Positions 21,880-33,340 of a stretch of DNA of 64,000 bases are shown here, piece by piece. The stretch spans positions 4,980,001-5,044,000 of the forward strand of contig CM072335.1 of the NCBI GenBank assembly GCA_036874045.1. The letters are read 5' to 3'. Positions within the stretch are counted from its first letter, which is position 1. The number at the start of each line of letters is the position of its first letter. The position numbers and the translations under genes were made by a program. Under the pieces are notes generated by a model. The model was not told the DNA's origin. It did no database searches and saw nothing but the letters and a program-made list of their open reading frames with translations. The stretch is from Cymodocea nodosa. Taxonomy: Eukaryota; Streptophyta; Magnoliopsida; Alismatales; Cymodoceaceae.

Positions 21880-24800
21880 ACTTCCTCTATAATTCCAAAG
21901 GAGCTTTTTGGTGTTTTCAAAATAGGTTTCAGTCTTTGTCCATTTACTTTAAATATATTCTAATTTTTAGGATTTTCAATTTCAATAGCTCCATAAGGAT
22001 AAACATTTCGAATTATTTAAGGTCCTACCCATCTAGATCTTAATTTTCCTGGATGGTTATGGAGTCTAGCCATATAAAGATATACTTCTTGTCCTATTTC
22101 AAAGCTTTTTGGAATGACTTTTCTATCATGCCAAAGTTTAATCTTTTCTTTTTTTCTTAGAGTATTCGTATAAACTTCATTTCTAAATTCTTCTAATTCA
22201 ATTAATTGCATTTTCCTATTTTCAGCAACTTGATTTAAATTAGTGTTCAGAGTTTTTAATGCCCAATAAGCTTTATGTTCTATTTCAGTAGGTAAATGAC
22301 AACTTTTTCCATATACTAGCCTAAAAGGTGACATACCTAAGCTTGTTTTATAAGCAGTTCTATAAGCCCAAATTGCATCTATCAATCTATTAGCCCAATC
22401 TGTTCTAGTAGAATTTACTACTTTTTCTAAGATTAATTTAATTTATTTGTTTGCACTTTCTACTTGTCCACTTGTTTACGTATGATATGATGTTGCAATT
22501 TTGTGGTTTACTCCATATTTCTTCATTAAGGCTTCAAAACTTCTATTACAGAAATGAGTTCCTCTATCACTGATAATAGCTTCAGGTATTCCAAATCTAG
22601 CAAATATATTTGTTCTTATAAATTGTATTACCACTTTGTTATCCTTAGTTTTTGTAGGAATAGCTTCTATCCATTTAGAGACGTAATCCACCCCCAACAA
22701 TATGTAATTAAATTGGTTAGACATAGGAAATGGACCCATAAAATCTATTCCCCACACATCAAAGATTTCAACATCAACAATAAGATTAAGAGGCATCATA
22801 TACCTCTTTGATATTCTTCCTATTTGTTGACATCTTAAACAACTTAAGCAATATTTATGAGCATCTTTGAATAGTGTTGGCCAATAAAATCCACATTGTA
22901 GAATTTTTGCAGTAGTTTTCTTTGAACCAAAATGCCCTCCACAAGCTTGGTCATGACAGAAATACAATATGCTCGGATATTCAGTTTTTGGAACACACCT
23001 CCTTAAAACCAGATCAGGACATTTCTTAAATAAGTATGAGTCTTCCCAATAGTAATATTTTACTCTCGAGAAAAATAATTTCTTATCCTGTCTATTCCAA
23101 TCCTTAGGTGTTAAACCAGTAACTAAGTAATTAACTATGTCTGCATACCACGACATTGTGTTGATGGTCATTAATTGTTCATCAGGAAAATTATCCTTAA
23201 TTTCAATATTTGATTTTTCTATTTGTAATCTTGATAAATGATCTGCTACTACATTCTCACAACCTTTTTTATCTTTAATTTCTAGATCAAATTCTTGCAA
23301 TAATAATATCCATCGGATCAATCTAGGTTTAGTTTCTTTTTTCTTTATTAGATGTTTTAGAGATGAATGATCCATGTATACTATTACTTTAGCTCCAATC
23401 AGGTATGATCTAAACTTTTCTAAAGCAAACACAACAACTAATAATTCTTTTTCAATAGTTGTGTAATTAACTTGAGCATTATTTAAGGCTTTGCTTGCAT
23501 AATGAATCACTCTAAGAGATTTTTCTATCTTCTGTCCTAACACTGCTCCTATAGCAAAATCAGAAGCATCACACATTAATTCAAATGGATGGTTCCAATT
23601 AGGTGCTTGAATTATAAGAGTTGAAATTAAGCTAGTCTTAAGTCTGAAAAATGCTTCCTTTCAATTTTTATCAAAGTTAAATGGAACATCTTTTAATAGA
23701 TTAGTTAAAGGTCTAGCTATCTTGCTAAAGTCTTTAATAAATCTTCTATAAAAACCAGCATGTCCTAGAAATGATCTAATATCTTTTACTGATTTAGGTT
23801 CTGGTAGATTAGATATTACTTCTATTTTAGCTTTATCTACTTCCAACCCTTTTTTAGAAACAACATGCCCTAAGACTATTCCTTGTGTTAACCATGAAGT
23901 GACATTTTTCCCATTTTAAAACCAGATTTTTTTCCACACAGCGTTTTAATATTTGGTCTAAATTGCTTAAACACACTTCATATGAGTTGCCATATACAGT
24001 AAAATCATCCATAAATATTTCTAAAAAATCTTCAGTCATTCCAGTAAATATGCCCTACACACACCTTTGAAAGGTAGCTAGCGCATTGCATAATCCGAAT
24101 GGCATTCTTTTAAAAGCATAAGTTCCATTAGGACAGGTGAAAGTTGTTTTCTCTTGATCCTCTAATGTTACTGGAATTTGATTATACCCTGAATACCTGT
24201 TTAGGAAACAAAAATATTCTTGCCTTGCTAATCTTTCCAGCATTTGATCTATAAAAGGTAAGGGAAAATGATCTTTCCTAGTCACAGCATTCAGCTTTCT
24301 ATAGTCTATACATACGCTCTAGCTTGATTGAATTCTAGTAGGTATCAAGTCTTGACTTTCATTCCTAATAACTGTTAATCCTGATTTCTTGGGAACTACA
24401 TGGATTGGACTAACCCACGAGCTATCAGAAATCAGATAAATTATATCATTATCTAACCATTTAACTATTTCTTTCCTGACTACTTCTTTAAGGTTTGGAT
24501 TCAATCTCCTCTTAGGAATTCTAACAAGTTTAGCATTCTCTTCTAAATATATGTGGTGACAGCATAAAGTTGAACTTAACCCTTTTATATCAGTCATAGT
24601 CCATCCTATTGCTTTTTTATAACTTTTTACTACATCTTTTAATTTAGCTATTTGATCCTCTTTTAAATCTGAAGCAATAATGATTGGACAGGTCCGTTTA
24701 TCTTCTAGAAATATATAGGTTAATTCAGGAGGTAAAGGTTTTAATTCTAAATGCTGCCCATCAGAAGCTAGAGCTCCTAATTGAACATCATCATTTTTTA

Positions 24801-25320
24801 AATTAATTTCTTCCTAATCTCCTTCTATATTTATGCTTTCACTCTCTTCTAAAATTTCAGAATTGATTTGCCAATTTAATTCTTCTTAAATCATATCATC
24901 TAACATATCTCCTTCATCCTCTAAAAAGTCTGTGGTATGTAAGGACATTTCTAACTCCTCAAACCTTTCTGGTTTGAAAATATTTAATTTAGTATCCTCA
25001 TTACCATATGCAAACTTCATTACTCTAGTTTTACAATTTATAACAGTCCCTGATGTTGCTAAAAATGGCCTTCCCAAAATTAAAGATGTATCAGTATTTT
25101 TATGCTTAATTTGTTGGGAATCCAAAATTACAATATCAATAGGATATATAAAATTTTTGATTTTAATTAAGACATCCTCTATTTTTCCTCTAGGGTATCT
25201 TATACTTCTATTAGCCAATTGAATAACCATACTAGTAGGAGTTAAGCTTTTTGATCCTAAGGATGCAAATATATCACTTGGCATAACATTTATACCTGCA
25301 CCTAAGTCTATTAAGGTTCT
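21880..25320 (-). pseudogene. pol of inner Athila-like element (PR-RT-RH-IN), fossil
   Basis: In minus-strand order: aspartic protease at 25,320-24,886 (DLGAGINVMPSDIFASLG; LGRPFLATSGTVI). Reverse transcriptase at 24,600-23,850 (TRKDHFPLPFIDQMLERLA; YSGYNQIPV; MPFGLCNALATFQRC; FLEIFMDDFTVYGNS). RNase H at 23,576-23,180 ([22 protein letters not shown]). Integrase at 23,000-22,017 (zinc-binding [10 protein letters not shown]...[55 protein letters not shown]). Then the conserved C-terminal PYGAIEI...VNGQRLKP region to about 21,900. These motifs and the lack of a chromodomain place it in the Athila/Tat branch. Some segments are long and open, but the whole is broken with multiple breaks. Confidence 0.85.
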
Positions 25321-25399
25321 TTCTAGAATGGATTCTAGGATCAGATAACTTTTTAGGAATTTGTGGTAGAAATAGGGAACTACTTTGCTCAGCTAAAAA

Positions 25400-26465
25400 G
25401 ACCTTTCTAAGAACTTTTCACTCTCTTTTCTTAGTACACCAATCCTTTAGAAATTTAGCACAAGGTGGCATATTCTGCATTAAATCTAACAAAGGAATGT
25501 TAACTTGTACTTTTTCAAAAATTTCTTTGATTTTCTCTTGTCTTTCAGGAATTGTTTGTTGTAATCTTTCAGGATAGGGTGCTAAAGATTTTGATTTCAA
25601 AGACTATTTTTCTTTCAGTTGATTTGTTTGATCATTTTTAGCTTCAATCGTAGATTCAGATTGTTCTTTAGTGATTTCTAGATTTTCAGCTATTACATTT
25701 TCATTATCATTTTGATTTTTACTCTTGTCCACCTTCATATCATTTTCATTTTGAGTTCTTGGTGGTATATCAGTTCCAGATCTTAATGTTACACATACAT
25801 CTTCCAGATTTTCGTTACTTTCATGATATTTTTGTATATCATTTTTGTGATTATGATCTTCAATTGTTTTTAGTTTTAAAGTGCATTCTTTAAATTCTCT
25901 TGCATTAGTATTTTCTATTTGCTGTATATTTTGAAAATTATGCAGGTTTATAACCATATAATTTTCATTGTCCTGTTGCATAACTTGTATTTTCATTGCA
26001 TTTTCGTCTAATGCTTTTAATTTTCTTTTCAGATCATCTAATTTTATTGCATTCAATTTTTGATCAATTTTCTTTATGGTTTTTTTAGTTTCGTAAATTA
26101 TATCCTGTTTAGGTTTTGAATATGCTTCCTTATAGTTTAATTGGTTGACTTCTTGATGTTGACACATAAAGTATTCTAGTTTGTCCAAATTTTACTCTAT
26201 ACTATGCTCCAGTTTGTCATAGCTATCCCAAACTTCAGTGTCTCTCATCATATTACACATTCTATACTCACCATTAGTTGGGTAAACTATAGAATTCTCA
26301 TACTCAGCTTTATTATATTGAGGATAATTCATTTGTTGTTCATGGGATCTAACAATCTGTAAACGTCTCAATTTCAAACAATTAGAAATGTCGTGTCCTT
26401 CAGAATTGTAGAATTCACATATGCTAATAACAGGTTTCAGAAATTATTAAGCATAAGCATATGGC
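25400..26465 (-). pseudogene. gag C-terminal / nucleocapsid part of inner element, fossil
   Basis: Starts close to the primer-binding site. A degenerate zinc-knuckle-like CEFYNSEGHDISNC lies near 26,380-26,425. A Lys/Glu/Asn-rich helical linker follows (KKTIKKIDQKLNAIKLDDLK), then VCVTLRSGTDIPP, which matches the ITLRSGK landmark of Athila Gag. It ends with NIPLLDLMQNMPPCAKFLKD, the landmark just before the protease. The capsid-coding half is not here; it lies at the other end of the element (16,044-16,334; outer copy 8,937-10,272). Confidence 0.7.
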
Positions 26466-26553
26466 ATATTCTCAATTACAGAAGAAAACACACAACTCTA
26501 ACTATTAAAATGAAACAGTTTTAACAGTTGCTTAAATTAATTCAATTCAATTC

Positions 26554-26571
26554 CCCAGCAACGGCGCCATA
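26554..26571 (-). other. Primer-binding site, tRNA-Asp type
   Basis: The minus strand reads TGGCGCCGTTGCTGGGGA. This matches the complement of the 3' end of plant tRNA-Asp(GTC) with one difference, and is the priming site usual for Athila elements. It lies 7 bases from the end of LTR D and fixes D as the 5' LTR. Confidence 0.85.
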
Positions 26572-26578
26572 AAACTTG

Positions 26579-27900
26579 TTTGGGTTTTCCCAGCACTACA
26601 CTAGAAAAACTTGGATTTGTTACTTTTGTTTTACTTAATTAATTTATCTTTATGCCTATTCTCTCTTTTAGAAGTAAACAAACAAACTTTAATACAATTT
26701 AGATATTAATTCCAATTTGTACTTTAACTGCAAGTGCATAGTATCTACTATATCAGTGTGCAAGTACAGGTCGATCCCATAAGGAATTACTGATGAATTT
26801 GAGAACTGTTTGATTGTTAACAATTCAAATTTATATTCAATAAGCACTCCATTGAATTACAGTTAACTCAACGGACAAAGTTCGTTGAGTTATGGCTAAC
26901 TCAACGGATTATCCTCGTGGACTTAAGTTAACTTCACGAGCCTGTCTCTTCTTTATAATATTGCTATTTATAGAGGAATTCAGCCAACCATTGGGCGATT
27001 CCACAGATTGTAAATAACATCAATTAAGCTCTTTAATGCTAGTTAACGTTGGATTTATCATTAAGCAATACTAACATTCGGATGATTCAAACAGTAACCA
27101 TTAAAATCTTTAAGTCTTTTGTATGAACCAATTTCAGTAAACTGTAAAATTAAAACTAACATAAAACAATCACAAAACTGATACAGATAACATTAATCAC
27201 GATACAACACAAACAATATAACACTCAAATATAACATACAAACAAAGATAAATTGTTTTTGGTATTTTTGTTTTGATGTGAACATGGAAATGGGCGAAAG
27301 GTGAAATGTAAAGTAATCTCACTCGACAGTAAATACTTTCGACACTACTTGCAACGTGATTACGCTACTTAAAATTAAACCACTTACAATTCTGTCTCCT
27401 CTCCTTATAGAATCGCGAGTCCAGAATTGCAAGATGATCTCCTCTTCGACATACAAGCATCAACCCGAAGTCAAGGCTAAAAGCTTACGATCTCCTAAAA
27501 TATGAGTCGGCGCTTGGTGAAAATGGCTTCCCTTCCTGCAACGCGATCACTCCTCACAGTGGTTGTTAGGCACTGTGTTTGGCTCGGCATCGACCCAACA
27601 TCAGGCAAGTATCTTCACAGACCTCCGATGGTTGGTGATTATGGTGTGGTGATGGTGATGATGATGGTTGGTGTGGTACTTTAGAGAATTGTGACGCCGA
27701 TCCTCCTCTGGACACACTGTCTGCCCATCGATCACACATCGATCACCCCCTCTTCTTTTTTTCTTTTTTTCTTTTATATTTCTTCAGTAGTAACTGCTTC
27801 TACTTGAATGATTGGTTGGATTTCCTTCATTCATATCAACAACGATGCTTTCTTCTCCCTACGTGATTGAATTCCTGCGTGATATGTGCAAACGTGGTTT
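26579..27900 (-). repeat. LTR D: 5' LTR of inner element, cut short
   Basis: Matches LTR B from TGTTTGGGTTTTCCC for about 1.3 kb, including the TATA region near 27,771-27,781 (minus strand). At about 27,900 (GTGCAAACGTGGTTT) it stops matching and joins an inverted LTR fragment at a TTT microhomology. The outer part of the LTR, where the CTTAAG/G-box cassettes sit, is missing. Confidence 0.8.
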
Positions 27901-28512
27901 TAGTTTTACAGTTTACTAAAATTGGTTCATTCAATAGACTTAAAGATTTTAATGGTTACTGTTTGAATTATCTGAATGTTAGTATTGCTTAATGATAAAT
28001 CTAGTGTTTACTAACATTAAAGAGCTTAATTGATGTTATTTACAATATGTGGAACCGCCCAATGGTTGGCCGAATTCCTTTGTAAATAGTAGTATTAAAT
28101 AGGAAAGACATGCTCGTGGAGTTAACTTAAGTCCACAAGGTTAATCCGTTGAGTTAGCCATAACTCAACGAACTTAGTCCGTTGAGTTAACTATAACTCA
28201 ACGGAGAGCTTATTGAATATATAAATTTGATTGTTAAAAACGGAACAGTTCGCAATTCTTAAGCAATTTCCTATGGGATCGACTTGTACTTGCACACTAA
28301 TACAATAGACACTATGCACTTGTAGTTAAAATATAAATTGGAATTAATATCTAATTTATATGAAAGGTTGTTTGTTTACTTCTAAAAATGAATTCAGTGA
28401 TATAGGCATAAAGATAAATTAACTAAGTAAAAATAGAAGTTAACAAATACAAGTTTTTCTGACACATTGCTGGGTAACCAATCAAGTTTTCTAGTGTCGT
28501 ATTGGAGATCCA
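27901..28512 (+). repeat. LTR fragment E, inverted relative to A, B and D
   Basis: About 610 bp. Its reverse complement matches 3,586 to about 4,190 of LTR A, and it ends GGAGATCCAAACA at the Harbinger-derived flank. It shares with LTR A the extended terminal module, but with its two short sub-modules in swapped order. Together with D it forms a snap-back (inverted arms of ~600 bp). Flanking bases GCTCT do not match the GTCAC beside LTR A. Confidence 0.75.
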
Positions 28513-29085
28513 AACAGCTCTCAAATAGGTATCGGATGAAATCCTACAACCAAGACTTGGGAAGGTGCGGATGACACATGGTGGGAAAATTTTCAAAAGG
28601 TATGTAGTTGTTTTGTAATAATTTTGTTTGATAATTTTATTTCATTTCATTATTCACCAACTTATTTGATAATTTTATTTGATACATGTAGATCAAACCA
28701 AATTGTGAGAAATTTTGTTGTCAAGACATAAAATTTGCTAGCAAGTTGGAGACTTTTTGATGGCACTGTTGTAGTAGGTGAGTCTGTTTATATCCCAAGC
28801 TTCGAAGTAAATCCATCTCAAAGTAGTGAGCAGATACTTGTAGAGGATTTGAACATGGAAGTGAACATCGACACACCCAATGTTGGAAGTACACCAACAT
28901 CGACATCCATTACATCTTCTACAGGTAGAAGACGTCAACATGTTGCAAGCCTAAATGATCAGATTGATTCATTAGAGTCAATCATATTAAAATTTGAAGA
29001 ATGTAAACAGATGTATAATTATCCTCAATGTATCAAGAAGCTTAAAGAGATTGGATTTATGGAAGGCACAGAAATATGAGTATAT
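28513..29085 (+). pseudogene. Harbinger-associated Myb/SANT-like protein, C-terminal part
   Basis: After the LTR edge, TWEGADDTWWENFQK is followed by an intron-like GT...AG (about 28,600-28,692), IKPNCEKF and then LFDGTVVVGESVYIPS. This is the WW/F...LFDG.VATG pattern of plant Myb/SANT-like DNA-binding proteins encoded next to PIF/Harbinger transposases. The C-terminus is a Ser/Thr-rich linker and a helical tail (LNDQIDSLESIILKFEEC; KLKEIGFMEGTEI). The N-terminal DNA-binding half is missing at the LTR boundary. It probably belongs to the element whose transposase is at 2,499-3,585, but a separate origin is possible. Confidence 0.55.
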
Positions 29086-29444
29086 GCCATGTTGAAGTTT
29101 GAGAAACAAGTCACTTGAGAAAGCTTTCTAAAGGTATAACTAGATTTAGTGAGGGTCCAATGATTAGAAATGACCTTTATGAATTAGAAGAGAACAGAGA
29201 CGATACGAGGACTTTTAGTTACACGTATGAACATCTAAAAATTAGAAGACTTTAATGTTTTTAAGACATTTCTACTATTGGAAGACTTTAATGTTTTAAC
29301 TTTAATTATTTTAACTTTATTACTTGTGTTTGAATGATTCATGAATGAAGACTTATGTTTTATGTTCATATATTTATAAATTTATTAATGTGTTTGAATG
29401 ATGAATTGATTATTGAATAACGTTGTAATTTTTTAATTTTAATT
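29086..29444. other. AT-rich DNA, no feature recognised
   Basis: Contains a short direct repeat, (A)GAAGACTTTAATGTTTTAA, at about 29,248 and 29,280. Possibly the tail of the Harbinger element; no terminal repeat was identified. Confidence 0.4.
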
Positions 29445-30150
29445 TAAAATAAAAAATGTCAGTTCAACTAAAGGAAAAAATACCAAAAATAAAAAACATC
29501 GATATGACCGAAGGTGAGATTTGGTCAGACCAATGACACAATAAAAAATAAAAAAAAACTTCGATCTTACTAAAGTTGAGATACGGTTAGACCGACGAAT
29601 AAAATAAAAAATGTAAAAAATAAAAAACATCAGTCCAACTGAATTTAAGCTTCGATCAAACTAAAGGAAAAAATACTAAAAATAAAAAATATCGATCTGA
29701 CGAAAGGTGAGATACGGTCAAACCAATGAAAGAATAAAAAATAAAAAAAACTTTGGTTTGGCCGAAGTTGAGATATGGTTAGATAGATGAATAAAATAAA
29801 AATTAAAAAACTTCGATTAGTCAGATCGAAGGAAAAATAAAAATAATAATAAACTTCGATTGTATAGATGAAAAAATAGTACGATCGAATTGTTTTTAGT
29901 TTTTTATTTTTTTAATGGTATGACCGTATCTTTACTTCGGTCCAACCAAAATTTTAATTTATTTATTTTCTTTTTTGGTTTGATCGAAGCTCAACTTTGG
30001 TCCGACTGAAGTTTATGATTTTTTAAACATTTTATTATTATTATTTTTCTTTGATCTGACCGAAGTATTTTATTTTTTTTATTTTTCCTTCGGTTGGACC
30101 AAATCTTAACTTCAGTCCAACTGAAGTTTATTAGTTTTTATATTTATTTT
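29445..30150. repeat. Foldback-like array of CTTCGGTC...GACCGAAG motifs
   Basis: Two direct ~190-bp units (starting near 29,458 and 29,650) contain A-rich spacers and near-palindromes such as GACCGAAG, CTTCGATC and GGTCAGACC. From about 29,885 the pattern is inverted, with T-rich spacers and CTTCGGTCCAACC / GGTTGGACC. The whole resembles an imperfect hairpin several hundred bases long. Confidence 0.65.
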
Positions 30151-30162
30151 TTTGATTTTTTA

Positions 30163-31110
30163 AACTCGAACAGTTATCCATTACTATACATAAAACTCGA
30201 ACAGTTATCCATTACTATACATAAAACTCGAACAGTTATCCATTATCTATATATAAAACTCGAACAGTTATCATAACTCTTTTAGTTTTTCAAAGCTGCA
30301 TATGAAAAACATGTGAAAATTTATAACTTTTAAAGCACATGTGCATAAATTATAACTATACAAGTTTATTATTTTTTATATTTATTTGTTTTGATTTTAA
30401 ATTAAAATAAAAAATTAATATTAGGCCCTTTTACAAAACTCGAACAATTATCCATTACTATACATAAAACTCGAACAATTATCCATTATCTATATATAAA
30501 ACTCGAACATTTATCATAACTCTTCTAATTTTTCAAAGCTGCACATGAAAAATACGTGAAAACTTATAACCTTTAAAACACATGTGCATAAATCATAACT
30601 ATATGAGTTTATTATTTTTTATATTTATTTTTTTGATTTTAAATTAAAATAAAAAATTAATATTAGACCCTTTTACAAAACTCAAATAGTTATCCATTAC
30701 TATACATAAAACTCGAATAGTTATCCATTATCTATATATAAAACTCGAATAGTTAACATAACTATTCTAGTTTTTCAAAACTACATATGAAAAATACGTG
30801 AAAACTTATAACTTTTAAAACACATGTGCATAAATCATAACTATACGAGTTTATTATTTTTATCTTTATTTTTTGATTTTAAATTAAAATAAAAAATTAA
30901 CATTAGGCCCTTTTACAAAACTCGAACAGTTATCTATTACTATATATAAAACTTGAATAGCTATCTATTATTTATATATAAAACTTGAATAGTTATGATA
31001 ACTATTTTAGTTTTTCAAAGCTACACATGAAAAACATGTGAAAACTTATAACTTTTAAAACACATGTGCATAAATCATAGCTATACAAGTTTATTAACAA
31101 TAACCCTTGT
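30163..31110. repeat. ~240-bp tandem satellite, four copies
   Basis: Landmark CCCTTTTACAAAACT recurs at 30,427, 30,668 and 30,908, giving periods of 241 and 240. Each unit starts with one to three AAACTCGAACAGTTATCCATTA sub-repeats. It then has a TTTTTCAAAGCTGCATATGAA segment, CACATGTGCATAAAT, and an AT-rich tail ending AAAAAATTAATATTAGGCCC. The first copy has extra sub-repeats and lacks the leading CCCTTTTAC landmark. Confidence 0.85.
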
Positions 31111-33340
31111 AGTTTTTTATACACTTAATCTTAACTATACTACTTTTCACATAACCTTTTAAATTAATTCTTATCGTCTTTCTTCCTTCTTCAACTCTAC
31201 TTTAAGAATGAAATTTGTAATGTCTTCAATTCTTCCTATAAAATCATATAAGATATCTTTCCATGAAGCATATTTTATATAATAATTATCATATATCAAT
31301 TTATGCATTATTTAGTCATTTAAAATATATAAAATCGTAAAAATCACAATTATCATACATTCTTCATTAAATCATATATAATTGCAATTATAATCTATAA
31401 AATACATAAATTATCATATAAAAAATGTAAACTTTGAAGTCTAAACATGCTACATCAGCATAATCTTATAAATAATGATCATTGTCTATTAAAAAATTGA
31501 GTTGGGTTGGGTTGGCCCGTAATGGCCCGACCCAATTAACACTTTTAGACTGAAGTCAAATTTAAGGTTTGGTTGAGGTACCTCAAAAAAATTATTTACA
31601 CAATATTTTGATGTTTTGATACACCATATTTATTTAAGTACAAATAGTAAGAATATAATCATCAAAAGATATAACATTAGTTAAAAAAAAATAAAAATAA
31701 AAGTTGAGACATTAGTAATCCTAACCAAATGACTCTTGGAAGCTCTTTAAGAAATGGAAGTTCGAGTCAACACGTCTTCCAAAGTTAAGTAGCTTAAACT
31801 TCTTAGGAGTTGAAAATAATGCTACCGAACGTAGTCTTAAACTTTTATTTAAGTAATTTCTTGTAAACACCTTCCTTAATTAATGTAACCTTAATTTACA
31901 ACTTTTAACTTCTATAATTCTTCTCCTACCGTATCTCATCATTTTCACTCGAGTCATGAAATTTCTGCAAATTCCACACTCACCGTACAATAATAACTTC
32001 TAGTTTCTTCTTTCCTTCCTGAGCACCATTGTAGTTTTCATATACTTGGTGAACAGCATGTAAATGGTGAGCACAAAAATGACTGTTCTATGGAGGTTTG
32101 GAGAGGAACAACAAAATAAGCACAAGAATTTCCTTTTCTTCTTATGAAAAAAGAATTGAAAAGTTTGATATAATTTAACTTTTATATGTCAAAAAGTGAA
32201 AGAAAGAACTTTTCTAGACGTAGAAAAGTTAAAAATTACGTTTCACAATTATGCACAGCCCCTTCGCAATAGCAGGTTTGAAATTCAATTCCGTGAATTA
32301 CATACGCCAAATTCCTTCTTTTTTCGTGAATTCCTTTGTAGATAAAATACAAGTGATTTCTCTTGAGGTGATAAATTAACATCTAGTTCAATCTTTTGTT
32401 CTTTAAAATATCTTAACTGGGTACGTACGCGCTTGCATGTGAATGGTACCGAAGGTGTAAAATCTACAAAGTCGACCTGGGCCATGCATGGAGCCTTCGG
32501 CTTAGGTAGGTTGGGTTGAGCTTTCGATCAGCCCAACATTATTAAATTAATGAATTAGGGTTGGGACCGAAATTGATCGGGATAGGTAGATCATATTTCA
32601 TTCCCTCCATGGCACATAATGGAATTATGTTTCTTGTTTTCATGTAAATAAGGTCGAGTCTTGTAACTTAATTAAAGGTACGTACGTAGAAACGCCTCAA
32701 ACTATATATATATTATCAAAGCCTCCAATTAATCCAGGTTGAATTGGAGGTTTCCATGCATACTGAAAGGAGTTACAGGAATTAATGAGGTAGCAATTTA
32801 AGGAATGAAGCTCGATTTTGACATGTATGATGGCGTATGCGGAGTATCTTGAAGAGTGGGCTTACACGATTGAACAACTATTGGGTCAAAATCAAGTCAC
32901 TGAAGAATGGTCGGATCAAATTAGCTTCTATTAATTTAAGGGGAGTTCTTGCTAAAAGACCATGATGAACACCTTTTCACCCTTTATTCACTCACTCGGT
33001 AAAAAATTATCACCTACCTTCTCCTCCTAACACGTACCATGAGTGGAAAAACAAATCACCTATATATATCCACATGTGTCAACCTGAATTAGGCTAAATT
33101 ATCAAATGATACTAAGGGTAATTTTCTCTAATACTTAATCTTTGTTTGTGTCTTTTCTATAATATTTTCACTTTTTACATCAGACAACTTATAAGATTAA
33201 CAGTTACGTCTTGGAGATATATCAGGAATGCATTAATCAAGTTATATAGCCTATAATCAACTTCAAACTACTAATGATTAGTTACACTTCAGTAAACAAA
33301 CACGTACTACAATCATGTTCTTGTAAGATTGATGGATGCT
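31111..33340. other. Intergenic AT-rich DNA
   Basis: No gene recognised. GTTGGGTTGGGTTGGCCCG near 31,502 resembles GGGTTGGG-type repeat families seen again near 39,190-39,370 and 42,540-42,670; these may be remnants of nonautonomous elements. A 66-codon minus-strand open stretch at 32,285-32,485 has no recognisable homology and is probably chance. Confidence 0.45.

Larger units (their letters stand above)
12500..27900 (-). mobile_element. Inner Athila-like Ty3/gypsy element
   Basis: A minus-strand LTR retrotransposon: 5' LTR D (right), a tRNA-Asp-type primer-binding site, gag C-terminal part, protease, RT, RNase H, integrase, an AT-rich spacer, extra ORF, short ORF, gag N-terminal piece, noncoding tail, polypurine tract and 3' LTR B (left). 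It sits inside the outer element's extra ORF and is itself interrupted by solo LTR C. Within the first ~225 bases LTRs B and D differ at about a dozen sites by eye, so the insertion is not recent. It is broken with many breaks, and its 5' LTR is cut at about 27,900. Confidence 0.8.

Noticed and set aside
3586-28512. The inverted LTRs A and E considered as terminal inverted repeats of one giant DNA transposon.
   Set aside because: Both are recognisable LTR ends of one family (TG...CA, LTR A beside a polypurine tract), flanking bases do not match, and no matching transposase or packaging genes are present. Rearranged LTR insertions explain it better.
30163-31110. Regularly spaced short repeats considered as a CRISPR-like array.
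   Set aside because: The window is a plant nuclear genome and the spacers are themselves repeated. This is a tandem satellite.
32285-32485. A 66-codon minus-strand open stretch starting MAQVDFVDFTPS.
   Set aside because: No recognisable domain, no neighbouring exons and no second copy; short enough for chance.
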